64,000 bases of DNA, taken from Bacteroidaceae bacterium (GTDB lineage Bacteria; Bacteroidota; Bacteroidia; Bacteroidales; Bacteroidaceae). The notes under the pieces are model-generated. The model did no database searches. It saw only the letters and a program-made list of their open reading frames with translations, and had not been told where the DNA came from. Made by a program: the position numbers and the translations under genes. Shown one piece after another: positions 54,597-63,225 of this stretch (position 1 is its first letter; each line of letters opens with the position of its first letter). The stretch lies in the NCBI GenBank assembly GCA_902362375.1, contig CABIVS010000002.1:518757-582756 (forward strand), written 5' to 3'.

Positions 54597-56786
54597 ATGG
54601 AAGAAAGCAAAGAGTTACAGGGTTTTTACAAGATATTCAGGGCGGTGATTTATGTCTCCATCCTGATGGAGTTCTTCGCCTACGCACTGGAGCCGGAGCA
54701 GTTGGACTTCTTGGGCGGCGTAGTGACGGATATCCACACTCGCATCAAGCGGTGGATGATTTACCATGACGGCAACCTCGTGTATAGCAAGGTGGCTACG
54801 TTCCTGCTGATATGTATCACCTGTGTGGGAACGCGCAACAAGAAGCATCTGGAGTTTGACGCTCGCAGGCAGGTGCTCTATCCGCTGCTGTCGGGAGTGC
54901 TGCTGATTGTGCAGTCCGTATGGCTGTTCGGTCATTCGATAATGCCCTGTTTCTATACCCTCCGTTTGAACACTTGGCTCTATATGCTCACTTCCATCGT
55001 CGGTGTCGTATTGGTGCATATCGCCCTCGACAATATCTCTAAGTTCCTGAAGGAAGGGCTGCTGAAAGACCGCTTCAACTTCGAGAATGAGAGCTTTGAG
55101 CAATGCAGGGAGTTGCAGGAGAACAAGTACAGCGTGAACATCCCTATGCGCTATTATTACAAGGGCAAGTTCCGCAAGGGATGGGTGAACATCGTCAATC
55201 CGTTCCGTGGCACATGGGTTGTGGGTACTCCTGGTTCTGGTAAGACCTTCTCCATCATCGAGCCGTTTATCAGGCAGCACAGCGAGAAGGGCTTTGCCAT
55301 GGTGGTGTACGACTATAAGTTTCCCACTCTCGCCACCAAACTCTACTATCATTACTTGAAGAACAAGAATGCCAAGGACAGCAAGATGCCCCATGGCATG
55401 AAGTTCAACATCATCAACTTTGTGGATGTGGAGTATTCGCGCCGTGTGAACCCCATCCAGTTGAAGTACATCAACAACCTTGCCGCAGCGAGCGAGACCG
55501 CCGAGACCCTGCTTGAATCCCTGCAAAAAGGCAAGAAGGAAGGCGGCGGTGGCAGCGACCAGTTCTTCCAGACCTCTGCCGTCAACTTCCTTGCCGCCTG
55601 CATCTATTTCTTCTGCAACTACGGCAAGGAGCCCTACGACAAGGACGGAAAGATGCTGATTGCCGAGCGGCGTGAAGACCCAAAGACGAAAAGGCTGATA
55701 CCCACAGGACGGGTGTTCGACCATTCGGGCGCGGAGGTGCAGCCCGCTTATTGGTTGGGCAAGTACAGCGACATGCCACATATCCTATCGTTCCTCAATG
55801 AGAGTTATCAGACCATCTTCGAGGTACTTCAGACCGACAACGAGGTAGCCCCCTTGCTTGGCCCGTTCCAGACTGCCTTTGCCAACAAAGCCATGGAGCA
55901 GTTGGAAGGTATGATTGGCACGCTACGTGTCTATACCTCCCGTCTCGCCACCAAGGAATCTTACTGGATATTCCACAAGGACGGCGATGACTTCGACCTG
56001 AAGGTCAGTGACCCGAAGAATCCAAGTTATCTGCTCATTGCCAACGACCCCGAGATGGAGAGCATCATCGGTGCACTGAATGCCTTGATTCTCAACCGCC
56101 TTGTAACGAGGGTGAATACAGGACAGGGCAAGAACGTTCCTGTCAGCATCATCGTCGATGAGTTGCCGACCTTGTATTTCCACAAGATAGACCGACTGAT
56201 AGGCACAGCCCGAAGCAACAAGGTGAGCGTGGCACTTGGCTTTCAGGAACTTCCGCAGTTGGAAGCCGATTATGGCAAGGTGGGTATGCAGAAAATCATC
56301 ACCACCGTGGGCAATGTGGTGAGCGGTTCGGCAAGAGCCAAGGAAACCCTCGAATGGCTGTCGAGTGACATCTTCGGTAAAGTAGTGCAACTCAAAAAGG
56401 GCGTGACCATCGACCGTGACAAGACCTCCATCAACCTCAATGAGAATATGGACAGCCTGGTGCCTGCAAGCAAAATCTCCGATATGCCCACAGGTTGGAT
56501 ATGTGGACAGACCGCCCGTGACTTCGTAGTCACCAAGACCGGGATGAACGGAAGCATGAACATCCAGGAGAGCGAGGAGTTCAAGACATCCAAGTTCTAC
56601 TGCAAGACCGACTTCGATATGACGGAAATAAAGAAGGAGGAATCGGAGTATGTCCCTCTCCCTAAGTTCTATAAGTTCAAGTCGAAAGAAGAGCGAGAGC
56701 GCATCCTCTACAAGAACTTCGTTCAGGTTGGGGAGGACGTGAAAGCCATGATTAAAGAGATTCAGCAGTTCCGCACTATGATGTAG
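54597..56786 (+). CDS. Type IV coupling protein (VirD4/TraG-like)
   Basis: 729 residues: N-terminal membrane helices (about 20-150, four spans), Walker A GTPGSGKTF near 210, the family LDFLGG and VNPIQLKYINNLAAASETAETLLESL segments, and Walker B SIIVDELPTLYF near 515, with FQELPQLEADYG afterwards. It connects the relaxosome to the secretion channel. In Bacteroides CTns this protein is called MobC/TraG and is normally beside the relaxase gene, which is absent here. Confidence 0.9.
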   Translation: MEESKELQGFYKIFRAVIYVSILMEFFAYALEPEQLDFLGGVVTDIHTRIKRWMIYHDGNLVYSKVATFLLICITCVGTRNKKHLEFDARRQVLYPLLSGVLLIVQSVWLFGHSIMPCFYTLRLNTWLYMLTSIVGVVLVHIALDNISKFLKEGLLKDRFNFENESFEQCRELQENKYSVNIPMRYYYKGKFRKGWVNIVNPFRGTWVVGTPGSGKTFSIIEPFIRQHSEKGFAMVVYDYKFPTLATKLYYHYLKNKNAKDSKMPHGMKFNIINFVDVEYSRRVNPIQLKYINNLAAASETAETLLESLQKGKKEGGGGSDQFFQTSAVNFLAACIYFFCNYGKEPYDKDGKMLIAERREDPKTKRLIPTGRVFDHSGAEVQPAYWLGKYSDMPHILSFLNESYQTIFEVLQTDNEVAPLLGPFQTAFANKAMEQLEGMIGTLRVYTSRLATKESYWIFHKDGDDFDLKVSDPKNPSYLLIANDPEMESIIGALNALILNRLVTRVNTGQGKNVPVSIIVDELPTLYFHKIDRLIGTARSNKVSVALGFQELPQLEADYGKVGMQKIITTVGNVVSGSARAKETLEWLSSDIFGKVVQLKKGVTIDRDKTSINLNENMDSLVPASKISDMPTGWICGQTARDFVVTKTGMNGSMNIQESEEFKTSKFYCKTDFDMTEIKKEESEYVPLPKFYKFKSKEERERILYKNFVQVGEDVKAMIKEIQQFRTMM

Positions 56787-56800
56787 TGATATTGATTAGA

Positions 56801-56826
56801 GTGCGGTGAGACATCGCACCTCCTAT
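56801..56826 (+). ncRNA. Covarying palindromic stem-loop A, copy 2
   Basis: GTGCGGTG pairs with CATCGCAC (one G:T), followed by CTCCTAT. It matches the copy at 48786 in 24 of 26 positions. It lies between the coupling-protein gene and the lysozyme gene. Confidence 0.5.
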
Positions 56827-56839
56827 ATAAAATAATGTA

Positions 56840-57337
56840 ATGAGAAGATACATCATCGTACTATTGAGCATGTTGGCCATCTGTAGCGTGCCCTGTCAAA
56901 GCCAAACCATTGACAGGGCACTGTTTGAACGGATGGTAGCCATTACCAAACACTTCGAGGGTTGGCACGACCCAAAGACCACACCGGGCTATGTGGGCTA
57001 TGGTCACCAGCTACAGAAGGGAGAGCGTTTCCCGAAAACACTGACACGTCAGCGTGCAGATTTGCTGTTACGGACAGACCTCCTCCGGCACCTGCGCCTA
57101 TATGCCCGTTATGGCAGGGATGCTTATCTGCTTGCCACCCTCTCGTACCAGATTGGACCAGCCAAGTTGTTAGGCAATGGACGATACCCGAAAGCGTCCC
57201 TGCTCACCCGATTGGAACGTGGCGACAGGGACATCCTGCCACTCTATCTGAGCTATTGCAAATGGAGGGGAAAAGCAGTGGCATCCATTAGGAAACGGAG
57301 GTGGGTGGAATATCAGCTGTTGTATGCCGAGCGGTGA
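56840..57337 (+). CDS. GH24-like lysozyme of the transfer operon
   Basis: 165 residues with a signal peptide (about 1-21) and a T4-lysozyme-like domain: HFEGWHDPKTTPGYVGYGHQL gives the catalytic Glu and the downstream Asp/Thr. It would open peptidoglycan for assembly of the transfer channel. CTnDOT-type operons also end with a lysozyme-like gene. Stem-loop A copy 3 overlaps its stop codon. Confidence 0.82.
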   Translation: MRRYIIVLLSMLAICSVPCQSQTIDRALFERMVAITKHFEGWHDPKTTPGYVGYGHQLQKGERFPKTLTRQRADLLLRTDLLRHLRLYARYGRDAYLLATLSYQIGPAKLLGNGRYPKASLLTRLERGDRDILPLYLSYCKWRGKAVASIRKRRWVEYQLLYAER

Positions 57338-57354
57338 GGCACCATCCCTCCTAT
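57331..57354 (+). ncRNA. Degenerate stem-loop A, copy 3
   Basis: GCGGTGAGGCACCATCCCTCCTAT keeps the sequence frame of the family (GCGGTGAG-CACC...CTCCTAT) but the outer stem is lost, leaving only GGTG/CACC. It overlaps the lysozyme stop codon. Confidence 0.35.
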
Positions 57355-57425
57355 ACCTGTTTGTCTGTCACTTATATTATATATAAAGGTAATAATTGCA
57401 ATTTCAATGTTAAAGTCAGAGCATT

Positions 57426-58634
57426 ATGGCATCCATCAAATTAAAGTTCAGAACATCATCTGTTCAAGAGAAAGAGGGTCGCCTGTATTATCAGGTGATA
57501 CACAATCGTGTGGCACGTCAGATCCATACAGAGTACAGAATCTATTCCTCAGAGTGGGATGCGGACCATTCAAACATCATTTTGCCAACTTCCGTCACTC
57601 CACAACGTCAAGCCTATCTTCTTTCCTTGAAAGATACATTGGATGCTGACAGGAAGAAACTGCTGTTGGTCATTGCACGGTTGGACAAGGAAGGGCAGTC
57701 ATATACAGCAGACACCGTCGTTGACAACTTCCATGAGGGAAAAGAATTACATGGCATTATCGGCTATACGCTGGAGTTGAACGAAAAACTGAGACGCATC
57801 GGCAAGAAGCGGATGGTAGCAAGGTACAAAACCACCCTCAACAGCCTCCAGCGTTACCTGAAAGGAGGCGATGTGCCATTGGAGGAAGTCGATGGGACAA
57901 CGATACAAGGCTATGAACAGTGGCTGAAAGACAGCGGACTGTGCCGCAACACCACCTCTTTCTACATCCGCAACCTGCGCACCATCTACAATCATGCCGT
58001 AGATGACGGACTGGTCATCTCTTCCTCACCGTTCAAGCATGTATATACCGGCATCGACAAGACCGTCAAGCGGGCACTCCCCTTGGAAATCATCAAGCAA
58101 CTGAAAGAGCTGGACTTGAGTCTGAACCCCCGTTTGGAGCTTGCAAGGGATATGTTCCTGTTCAGTTTCTATACCCGTGGGATGTCGTTCATCGATATGG
58201 CACAACTTACACCAAGCAATCTGCATGGCAGTACGCTCATTTACCGCCGTCAGAAGACCTCACAACAGTTGCACATCAAATGGGAACCTGCCATGCAGGA
58301 GATAGTGGCGAAGTACAAAACAGATGATTCTCCCTACCTGCTCCCTATAGCAAAAGGAGAGGGAGCCATATTCTGGAGACAGTACAAGAATGCCTATAGC
58401 CGTATCACCAAGCAGTTGAAGAAAATCGGAGAAATGATAGGCCTGTCCGTACCCCTGACCACCTACGTAGCCCGCCACTCCTGGGCAAGCATAGCCAAGA
58501 GCAAGAACGTGCCCGTATCTACTATCAGCGAGGCATTGGGGCATGACTCCGAGAAAACCACACAGATATACCTCTCCTCATTGGACACCTCTGTCGTTGA
58601 CAACGCCAACAATCTCATCATCAATTCTCTTTAG
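57426..58634 (+). CDS. Tyrosine recombinase 2 (Bacteroides integrase/invertase type)
   Basis: 402 residues with a core-binding domain (about 105-205) and a catalytic domain: R251 (FYTRGMSF), K277, R350-H351 (YVARHSW, with Tyr at 347 where HxxR proteins have His), H373 (LGHDS) and nucleophile Y382. Proteins with this ARHSWA box include Bacteroides DNA invertases and integrases, as I recall. It is unlike the integrase at 29.5 kb, so it is either from a nested element or an invertase acting locally. It follows the lysozyme and ends at stem-loop A copy 4. Confidence 0.85.
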   Translation: MASIKLKFRTSSVQEKEGRLYYQVIHNRVARQIHTEYRIYSSEWDADHSNIILPTSVTPQRQAYLLSLKDTLDADRKKLLLVIARLDKEGQSYTADTVVDNFHEGKELHGIIGYTLELNEKLRRIGKKRMVARYKTTLNSLQRYLKGGDVPLEEVDGTTIQGYEQWLKDSGLCRNTTSFYIRNLRTIYNHAVDDGLVISSSPFKHVYTGIDKTVKRALPLEIIKQLKELDLSLNPRLELARDMFLFSFYTRGMSFIDMAQLTPSNLHGSTLIYRRQKTSQQLHIKWEPAMQEIVAKYKTDDSPYLLPIAKGEGAIFWRQYKNAYSRITKQLKKIGEMIGLSVPLTTYVARHSWASIAKSKNVPVSTISEALGHDSEKTTQIYLSSLDTSVVDNANNLIINSL

Positions 58635-58635
58635 G

Positions 58636-58658
58636 AGGTGCAGCGTCTCACTGCACCT
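58636..58658 (-). ncRNA. Stem-loop A, copy 4 (inverted)
   Basis: AGGTGCAG pairs with CTGCACCT. Read on the minus strand it gives GTGCAGTGAGACGCTGCACCTCCT, the family sequence with a compensated base-pair change (G:C to A:T). On the plus strand the T-rich tail lets it act as the recombinase terminator. Confidence 0.6.
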
Positions 58659-58684
58659 TTATTTCAATATTTATAACTATTGTA

Positions 58685-58703
58685 TTGCGGTGTGATACCG
58701 CAA
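58685..58703. repeat. Short palindrome next to the IS end
   Basis: TTGCGGTGTGATACCGCAA is a 7+5+7 palindrome. Its GCGGTGxGxxACCGC core resembles stem-loop A, suggesting a fifth relative. It lies 10 bases outside the left IS end. Confidence 0.5.
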
Positions 58704-58883
58704 CTATAATAAACCTAAAATCCGCAACTATCATCCAATACACGATTAAGGGTAGATTTATGAGTCGTTAGTAGCAGCTTTCAGTAAAAAGCAACAGCAC
58801 AACATCAATATGTAGCCACCATCCCCTTACCCCACGATGCGACTTGAGGTAATACGCAGATTCAAACCGGAAAGAAAGGATTC

Positions 58884-60113
58884 TTATCCGAATTCTGTTT
58901 TGAAGGGTTTTGCATAAGCTCGGTTCTCTGTGTAGATATTCAGCACGTATTGCCTTGCAGTCATGATCCACTTGGCAGGTACGGAGATGAATCTGAAGAC
59001 AAAAGCCTTTATGCGACTCGTTTTCTTGAGCCCAAAAGCCTTGGTGTCAAGCCTGCTCATGATGGTCTTGTAGAAATTGTGTATCAATGCAGTAAGCAGA
59101 AGAAAGACAGTATTCTCCGCCATGAATGACTTGGGGAGCCTGCTCCAACCGAATCCGTTGTTCATGTCGTCAAAGATACGTTCCTTGCCGCCACGCAGAT
59201 TGTAGAATTCAACAATGTCCCTTGTCGATGACTTGTAATCGTTGGTCAGAATACAACGGTAAGTGTATTCGCCTTCCCACAGGTCAAGGTCGCCACTGTT
59301 GCGTCTTTGTCTCTGGATGACAAGACGATAGCACTTGCCTTCCCATTTCTCAACGAGAATGGAATTGAGTTCGAACTGGATGCCGTTAATCTCCTCCGTC
59401 TTCCATCCTCTCAGAGCAAAGATGTCATTGTAGAGCGAACTGCATCGGTTGGCACGGATGTAGAAATGTTTGCAATGCTTCTCTATCTCACTGACGATTT
59501 CCTTCGAGCAGGAACCGCAGTCTGCCCTGAAGCGATTTACACGGATGTTCTGGGATTCCAGAAGAGCGAAGAATCTCTTATGGGTGTCTGCCTGATGAAA
59601 ACGCACATTCGTGTTACCATCGCTGTTCTCGATATAGACTATCTTGTCACCGATAACATATACGCCAGGCCTGTAGCCGAGGAACTTTTTGTAGGTCGGT
59701 TTTGCATCATACTTCTCCGTTTCAAGGAACTGATGGTCAAAGTCAACATCGTATTCCTCAATTTCCTTCAACTCGCCTGTAGAAACCAAAGCGTTTATAA
59801 GCAATGTGTTGAGTTTGTCTGCAGTATTGAAATCATAGGTCTTGCCTTGGTCGGAAGTATAGGAGATGTTTTCCTGTGTCAGTTCCTTGATGGCTCTGAG
59901 GATGGTATCAGAGCTGCATGTACGAAGGGTAGGATGATACGAGAGATGGCGCATCAGTTGTGACGTTACATCTTCCACGCATGAGCCGCCACAGAAATAA
60001 ACGCTCATCAGCGAACGGACTATCTCGCTGAACTGATATCCGAAGATACTGCTGCATCTCTGACCCAGTGTTGAGTCGATAACGGGTGAAAGCATGGAGT
60101 CAAATTTCTCCAT
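58884..60113 (-). CDS. IS1380-family transposase
   Basis: 409 residues of the DDE-type IS1380 family. The acidic motifs lie in DFDHQFLETEKYD, FRADCGSCSKEIV and YNLRGGKERIFDDMNNGFGWSRLPKSF (the last Glu). In frame upstream of the ATG, 22 sense codons (KVQIKFEKLTPFGGIFSI) precede it without a normal start codon; related transposases, as I recall, begin with this segment after ATG-GCA. The start codon may therefore be mutated, leaving a slightly shortened protein. Confidence 0.88.
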   Translation of the reverse strand: MEKFDSMLSPVIDSTLGQRCSSIFGYQFSEIVRSLMSVYFCGGSCVEDVTSQLMRHLSYHPTLRTCSSDTILRAIKELTQENISYTSDQGKTYDFNTADKLNTLLINALVSTGELKEIEEYDVDFDHQFLETEKYDAKPTYKKFLGYRPGVYVIGDKIVYIENSDGNTNVRFHQADTHKRFFALLESQNIRVNRFRADCGSCSKEIVSEIEKHCKHFYIRANRCSSLYNDIFALRGWKTEEINGIQFELNSILVEKWEGKCYRLVIQRQRRNSGDLDLWEGEYTYRCILTNDYKSSTRDIVEFYNLRGGKERIFDDMNNGFGWSRLPKSFMAENTVFLLLTALIHNFYKTIMSRLDTKAFGLKKTSRIKAFVFRFISVPAKWIMTARQYVLNIYTENRAYAKPFKTEFG

Positions 60114-60161
60114 GATTGAAAAAATTCCTCCAAAAGGTGTGAGTTTTTCGAATTTTATTTG

Positions 60162-60169
60162 TACCTTTG
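60162..60169 (+). promoter_or_regulatory. Outward -7 element in the IS facing mef
   Basis: TACCTTTG on the plus strand matches TAnnTTTG exactly and points out of the IS toward mef, 190 bases downstream. A T-rich stretch (60144-60148) lies upstream. It overlaps the antisense of the transposase N-terminal codons. Confidence 0.5.
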
Positions 60170-60359
60170 CAGCGCCTTGTTACGATTTTCGCTTGTTTTC
60201 TAATTGCAACACTAAGATAAGTGAAAAATCTGACACGGCAAAATCCTAGGCAACTTATTGTTGCTCAGGAACTTATAAATAAAGTTAAATTATAGTGTTG
60301 CGGAATTAAGGGTGTTAAAATATACGCTGATACAAATAAGAATTTAGGAGATAATATAA

Positions 60360-61577
60360 ATGGAAAAATACAACAATTGGAAACTTAAGTTTTATACAAT
60401 ATGGGCAGGGCAGGCAGTATCATTAATCACTAGTGCCATCCTGCAAATGGCGATTATTTTTTACCTTACAGAAAAAACAGGATCTGCGATGGTCTTGTCT
60501 ATGGCTTCACTTGTAGGTTTTTTACCCTATGCGGTCTTTGGACCAGCCATTGGTGTATTAGTGGATCGTCATGATAGGAAGAAGATAATGATTGGTGCTG
60601 ATTTAATTATCGCAGCAGCTGGGGCCGTGCTAGCTATTGTTGCATTGTATATGGAGTTACCTATCTGGATGGTTATGGTAGTATTGTTCATCCGTAGCAT
60701 TGGAACAGCTTTTCATACCCCGGCTCTCAATGCGGTTACTCCACTTTTAGTACCAGAAGAACAGCTTACGAAATGTGCAGGCTATAGTCAGTCTTTGCAG
60801 TCTATAAGCTATATTGTTAGTCCGGCGGTTGCAGCACTCTTATACTCCGTTTGGGAACTAAATGCTATTATTGCCATCGATGTATTGGGTGCTGTGATTG
60901 CATCTATTACGGTAGCAATTGTACGTATTCCTAAGCTAGGTGATCAAGTGCAAAGTTTGAAACCAAATTTCATAAGAGAAATGAAAGAAGGAATGGCTGT
61001 ACTACGGCAAAATAAAGGATTATTTGCTTTATTACTCGTTGGAACATTATATATGTTTGTTTATATGCCCATAAATGCATTATATCCTTTAATCACTATG
61101 GAATATTTTAATGGTACACCGATGCATATTTCTATTACGGAGATTGCTTATGCCTCTGGTATGTTGATAGGGGGTCTATTATTAGGGTTATTTGGGAATT
61201 ACCAAAAGCGAATCTTATTAATAACGGCATCAATTTTTATGATGGGGATAAGCTTAACCATTTCAGGATTACTTCCTCAAAGTGGATTTTTCATATTTGT
61301 AGTCTGCTGTGCAATAATGGGGCTTTCGGGTCCGTTTTACAGCGGTGTGCAAACAGCTCTTTTTCAGGAGAAAATTAAGCCTGAATATTTAGGACGTGTA
61401 TTTTCTTTAACTGGAAGTATCATGTCTCTTGCTATGCCAATTGGGTTAATTCTTTCTGGATTCTTTGCTGATAGAATCGATGTAAATCATTGGTTTTTAC
61501 TATCAGGTATTTTAATTATTTGCATTGCAATAGTTTGCCCAATGATAACTGAGATTAGAAAATTAGATGCAAAATAA
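60360..61577 (+). CDS. mef(En2): Macrolide efflux MFS transporter Mef(En2)-type
   Basis: 405 residues, 12 membrane helices, nearly collinear with Mef(A)/Mef(E): start MEKYNNWKLKFYTIWAGQAVSLITSAILQM, the MFS motif VLVDRHDRKK near 70, and GVQTALFQEKIKPEYLGRVFSL near 340. It expels 14- and 15-membered macrolides by proton exchange. An AGGAG Shine-Dalgarno lies nine bases ahead of the ATG, unlike native Bacteroides genes. The Bacteroides allele mef(En2) is known from NBU2-like elements. The IS1380 copy upstream may supply a promoter. Confidence 0.92.
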   Translation: MEKYNNWKLKFYTIWAGQAVSLITSAILQMAIIFYLTEKTGSAMVLSMASLVGFLPYAVFGPAIGVLVDRHDRKKIMIGADLIIAAAGAVLAIVALYMELPIWMVMVVLFIRSIGTAFHTPALNAVTPLLVPEEQLTKCAGYSQSLQSISYIVSPAVAALLYSVWELNAIIAIDVLGAVIASITVAIVRIPKLGDQVQSLKPNFIREMKEGMAVLRQNKGLFALLLVGTLYMFVYMPINALYPLITMEYFNGTPMHISITEIAYASGMLIGGLLLGLFGNYQKRILLITASIFMMGISLTISGLLPQSGFFIFVVCCAIMGLSGPFYSGVQTALFQEKIKPEYLGRVFSLTGSIMSLAMPIGLILSGFFADRIDVNHWFLLSGILIICIAIVCPMITEIRKLDAK

Positions 61578-61579
61578 AA

Positions 61580-61586
61580 TAAAGGA
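61580..61586 (+). promoter_or_regulatory. Strong Shine-Dalgarno deciding the nucleotidyltransferase start
   Basis: AAAGGAG lies 10 bases before the ATG at 61597 and just behind the alternative ATG at 61567. It supports the shorter protein and a Gram-positive origin of the cassette. Confidence 0.75.
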
Positions 61587-61596
61587 GTGTGTTCGT

Positions 61597-62451
61597 ATGA
61601 TATATAATATTATTCAATCAGTGACAGAAAAATTATCCTCTTTGCCTTTTATAGAAGGCATCGTATTAGGGGGATCCCGTGCAAGAGGTACCCATACAGA
61701 GGATTCTGATATAGATATCGGAATTTATTACAATCAAGAATCATTTGACCTGACAGCGATTAACCAAATTGCTACAGAGTTGGATGATGAGAATAGAAAC
61801 AACCTTGTTGTACCTCCCGGAGCGTGGGGTGATTGGGTCAATGGAGGCGGATGGTTAGTTATTAACGGGTATCATGTTGATCTGATTTTACGTGATATAA
61901 AACGGGTGGAACAAATAATCAAGGATACGGAGCAAGGAATTGTTACTGCAAATTATCAGACCGGGCATCCCCATGGTTATATAAGTGCTATGTATCGTGG
62001 AGAATTGGCTATCAGCAAGATACAATATGCTAAAAATGAAAGCTTATGCGAATTAAAAAATCAGGCGGAAATTTACCCTGGTGCTCTAAAGAAGAGCTTG
62101 ATAAACTTTTTTTTATTTGAAGCAGAGTTCTCTTTAATGTTTGTAAAAGCAAATGCGGGAGCAGAGGATAAATATTATATTGCAGGCCATGTTTTTCGTA
62201 TTATTTCATGCTTAAATCAAGTACTATTTGCATGTAATAATGCTTATTGCATTAACGAAAAGAAAGCTATAAAACTGCTTGAAACTTTTGAATATAAACC
62301 TAAAAAATATGCCGAAAGGGTAAATCATATTTTTGAAGTACTCGGTCTTTCACTTTTTGAATGCTACGATATGACCGAGAAGCTTTATAAAGAAGTGAAA
62401 AAAATTGCAACGGAGATAAATAACTTTTTAAACGAGGGGGAATTCAGATGA
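61597..62451 (+). CDS. Nucleotidyltransferase-domain protein of the resistance cassette
   Basis: 284 residues from the RBS-backed ATG. A polymerase-beta-type core at 20-45 (GIVLGGSRARGTHTEDSDIDIGIYY) gives the GS and D-x-D motif, with a third Asp in YHVDLILRD. The C-terminal half is helical, as in aminoglycoside adenylyltransferases and DUF4037-like proteins. I do not assign a drug substrate. It lies 19 bases after mef and overlaps the methyltransferase start by 4 bases (ATGA), with GAGGGGG as the next ribosome-binding site. Confidence 0.78.
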   Translation: MIYNIIQSVTEKLSSLPFIEGIVLGGSRARGTHTEDSDIDIGIYYNQESFDLTAINQIATELDDENRNNLVVPPGAWGDWVNGGGWLVINGYHVDLILRDIKRVEQIIKDTEQGIVTANYQTGHPHGYISAMYRGELAISKIQYAKNESLCELKNQAEIYPGALKKSLINFFLFEAEFSLMFVKANAGAEDKYYIAGHVFRIISCLNQVLFACNNAYCINEKKAIKLLETFEYKPKKYAERVNHIFEVLGLSLFECYDMTEKLYKEVKKIATEINNFLNEGEFR

Positions 62452-63188
62452 AAGAAAACAAATATGATGATAATATATTTTTTCAAAAATACAGTCAAAT
62501 GAGTCGCTCACAGCAGGGACTAGCCGGTGCAGGAGAATGGGAAACATTGAGAAAGCTGCTGCCGGATTTTAAAGATAAGCGTGTGCTTGATTTAGGATGC
62601 GGCTATGGATGGCACTGTATTTATGCGATGGAACACGGAGCGTCTTCTGTTGTAGGTGTTGATATTTCTCATAAAATGCTCGAGGTAGCCAAAGAAAAAA
62701 CACATTTTCCACAGGTTGAATATAAATGCTGTGCTATAGAAGATGTGGAATTCCCAGAGGAGAGTTTTGATGTAATATTAAGTTCACTTGCGTTTCACTA
62801 TGTAGCAGATTATGAGATTTTAGTAAAAAAGATATATAGAATACTGAAGTCTGGTGGTAAGCTAGTTTTTACGGTTGAACATCCTGTTTTTACTGCCTAT
62901 GGAACACAAGACTGGCATTATAACGAAAAAGGAGAAATACTGCATTTTCCGGTGGATAATTATTATTATGAGGGCAAACGGACAGCTGTGTTTTTGGGAG
63001 AAAAGGTTACAAAATATCATAGAACACTGACCACATATCTAAATACACTGCTTTCAAATGGTTTTATAATAAATCATATTGTGGAGCCGCAGCCGCCGGA
63101 AAACATGATGGATATTCCGGGGATGCAGGATGAAATGCGCCGTCCCATGATGCTGATTGTATCGGCGAACAAAAAAGTGGATAGATAG
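62448..63188 (+). CDS. Class I SAM-dependent methyltransferase
   Basis: 246 residues. SAM-binding motif I VLDLGCGYGWHC (about 45-56), acidic motif II VVGVDIS, post-I AIEDVEFPEESFDVILSSLAFHYV, and a C-terminal substrate region ending NMMDIPGMQDEMRRPMM. It belongs to the small-molecule (UbiE/Methyltransf_11) group, not to Erm rRNA methylases. The trio nucleotidyltransferase-methyltransferase-HD protein recurs in Gram-positive resistance islands as I recall, with no established function. Confidence 0.82.
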   Translation: MKENKYDDNIFFQKYSQMSRSQQGLAGAGEWETLRKLLPDFKDKRVLDLGCGYGWHCIYAMEHGASSVVGVDISHKMLEVAKEKTHFPQVEYKCCAIEDVEFPEESFDVILSSLAFHYVADYEILVKKIYRILKSGGKLVFTVEHPVFTAYGTQDWHYNEKGEILHFPVDNYYYEGKRTAVFLGEKVTKYHRTLTTYLNTLLSNGFIINHIVEPQPPENMMDIPGMQDEMRRPMMLIVSANKKVDR

Positions 63189-63225
63189 AACTAAAACACC
63201 TATAAGGTATAAATGGAGGTAATTT

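Larger units (their letters stand above)
58714..60312. mobile_element. IS1380-family insertion sequence
   Basis: About 1.6 kb, with one transposase gene. Imperfect terminal inverted repeats are visible: CCTAAAATCCGCAAC at the left and, on the other strand at the right, CCCTTAATTCCGCAAC. I find no convincing target-site duplication, so the outer limits are uncertain by a few bases. Bacteroides relatives (IS612, IS614, IS942, IS1187) are known to switch on neighbouring resistance genes. Confidence 0.8.

Noticed and set aside
54615-55781. 388-codon open frame on the minus strand
   Set aside because: It lies wholly antisense to the VirD4 gene, whose ATPase motifs are intact. The GC-rich codon bias of the tra genes keeps the antisense frame open. 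No domain pattern is visible in its translation.
58700-60320. Target-site duplication of the IS1380 copy
   Set aside because: TAAA occurs near both ends but only if the inverted repeats are shifted by several bases against each other; not convincing.
61567-61596. Longer start for the nucleotidyltransferase gene (MQNKIKECVR...)
   Set aside because: The AAAGGAG site lies inside this stretch at the right distance from the ATG at 61597, so the upstream ATG overlapping mef is unlikely.
62448-63188. Erm-type 23S rRNA methyltransferase
   Set aside because: The SAM motifs and C-terminal region are of the small-molecule Methyltransf_11 type; the Erm N-P-P-F/Y-type catalytic motif is not present.
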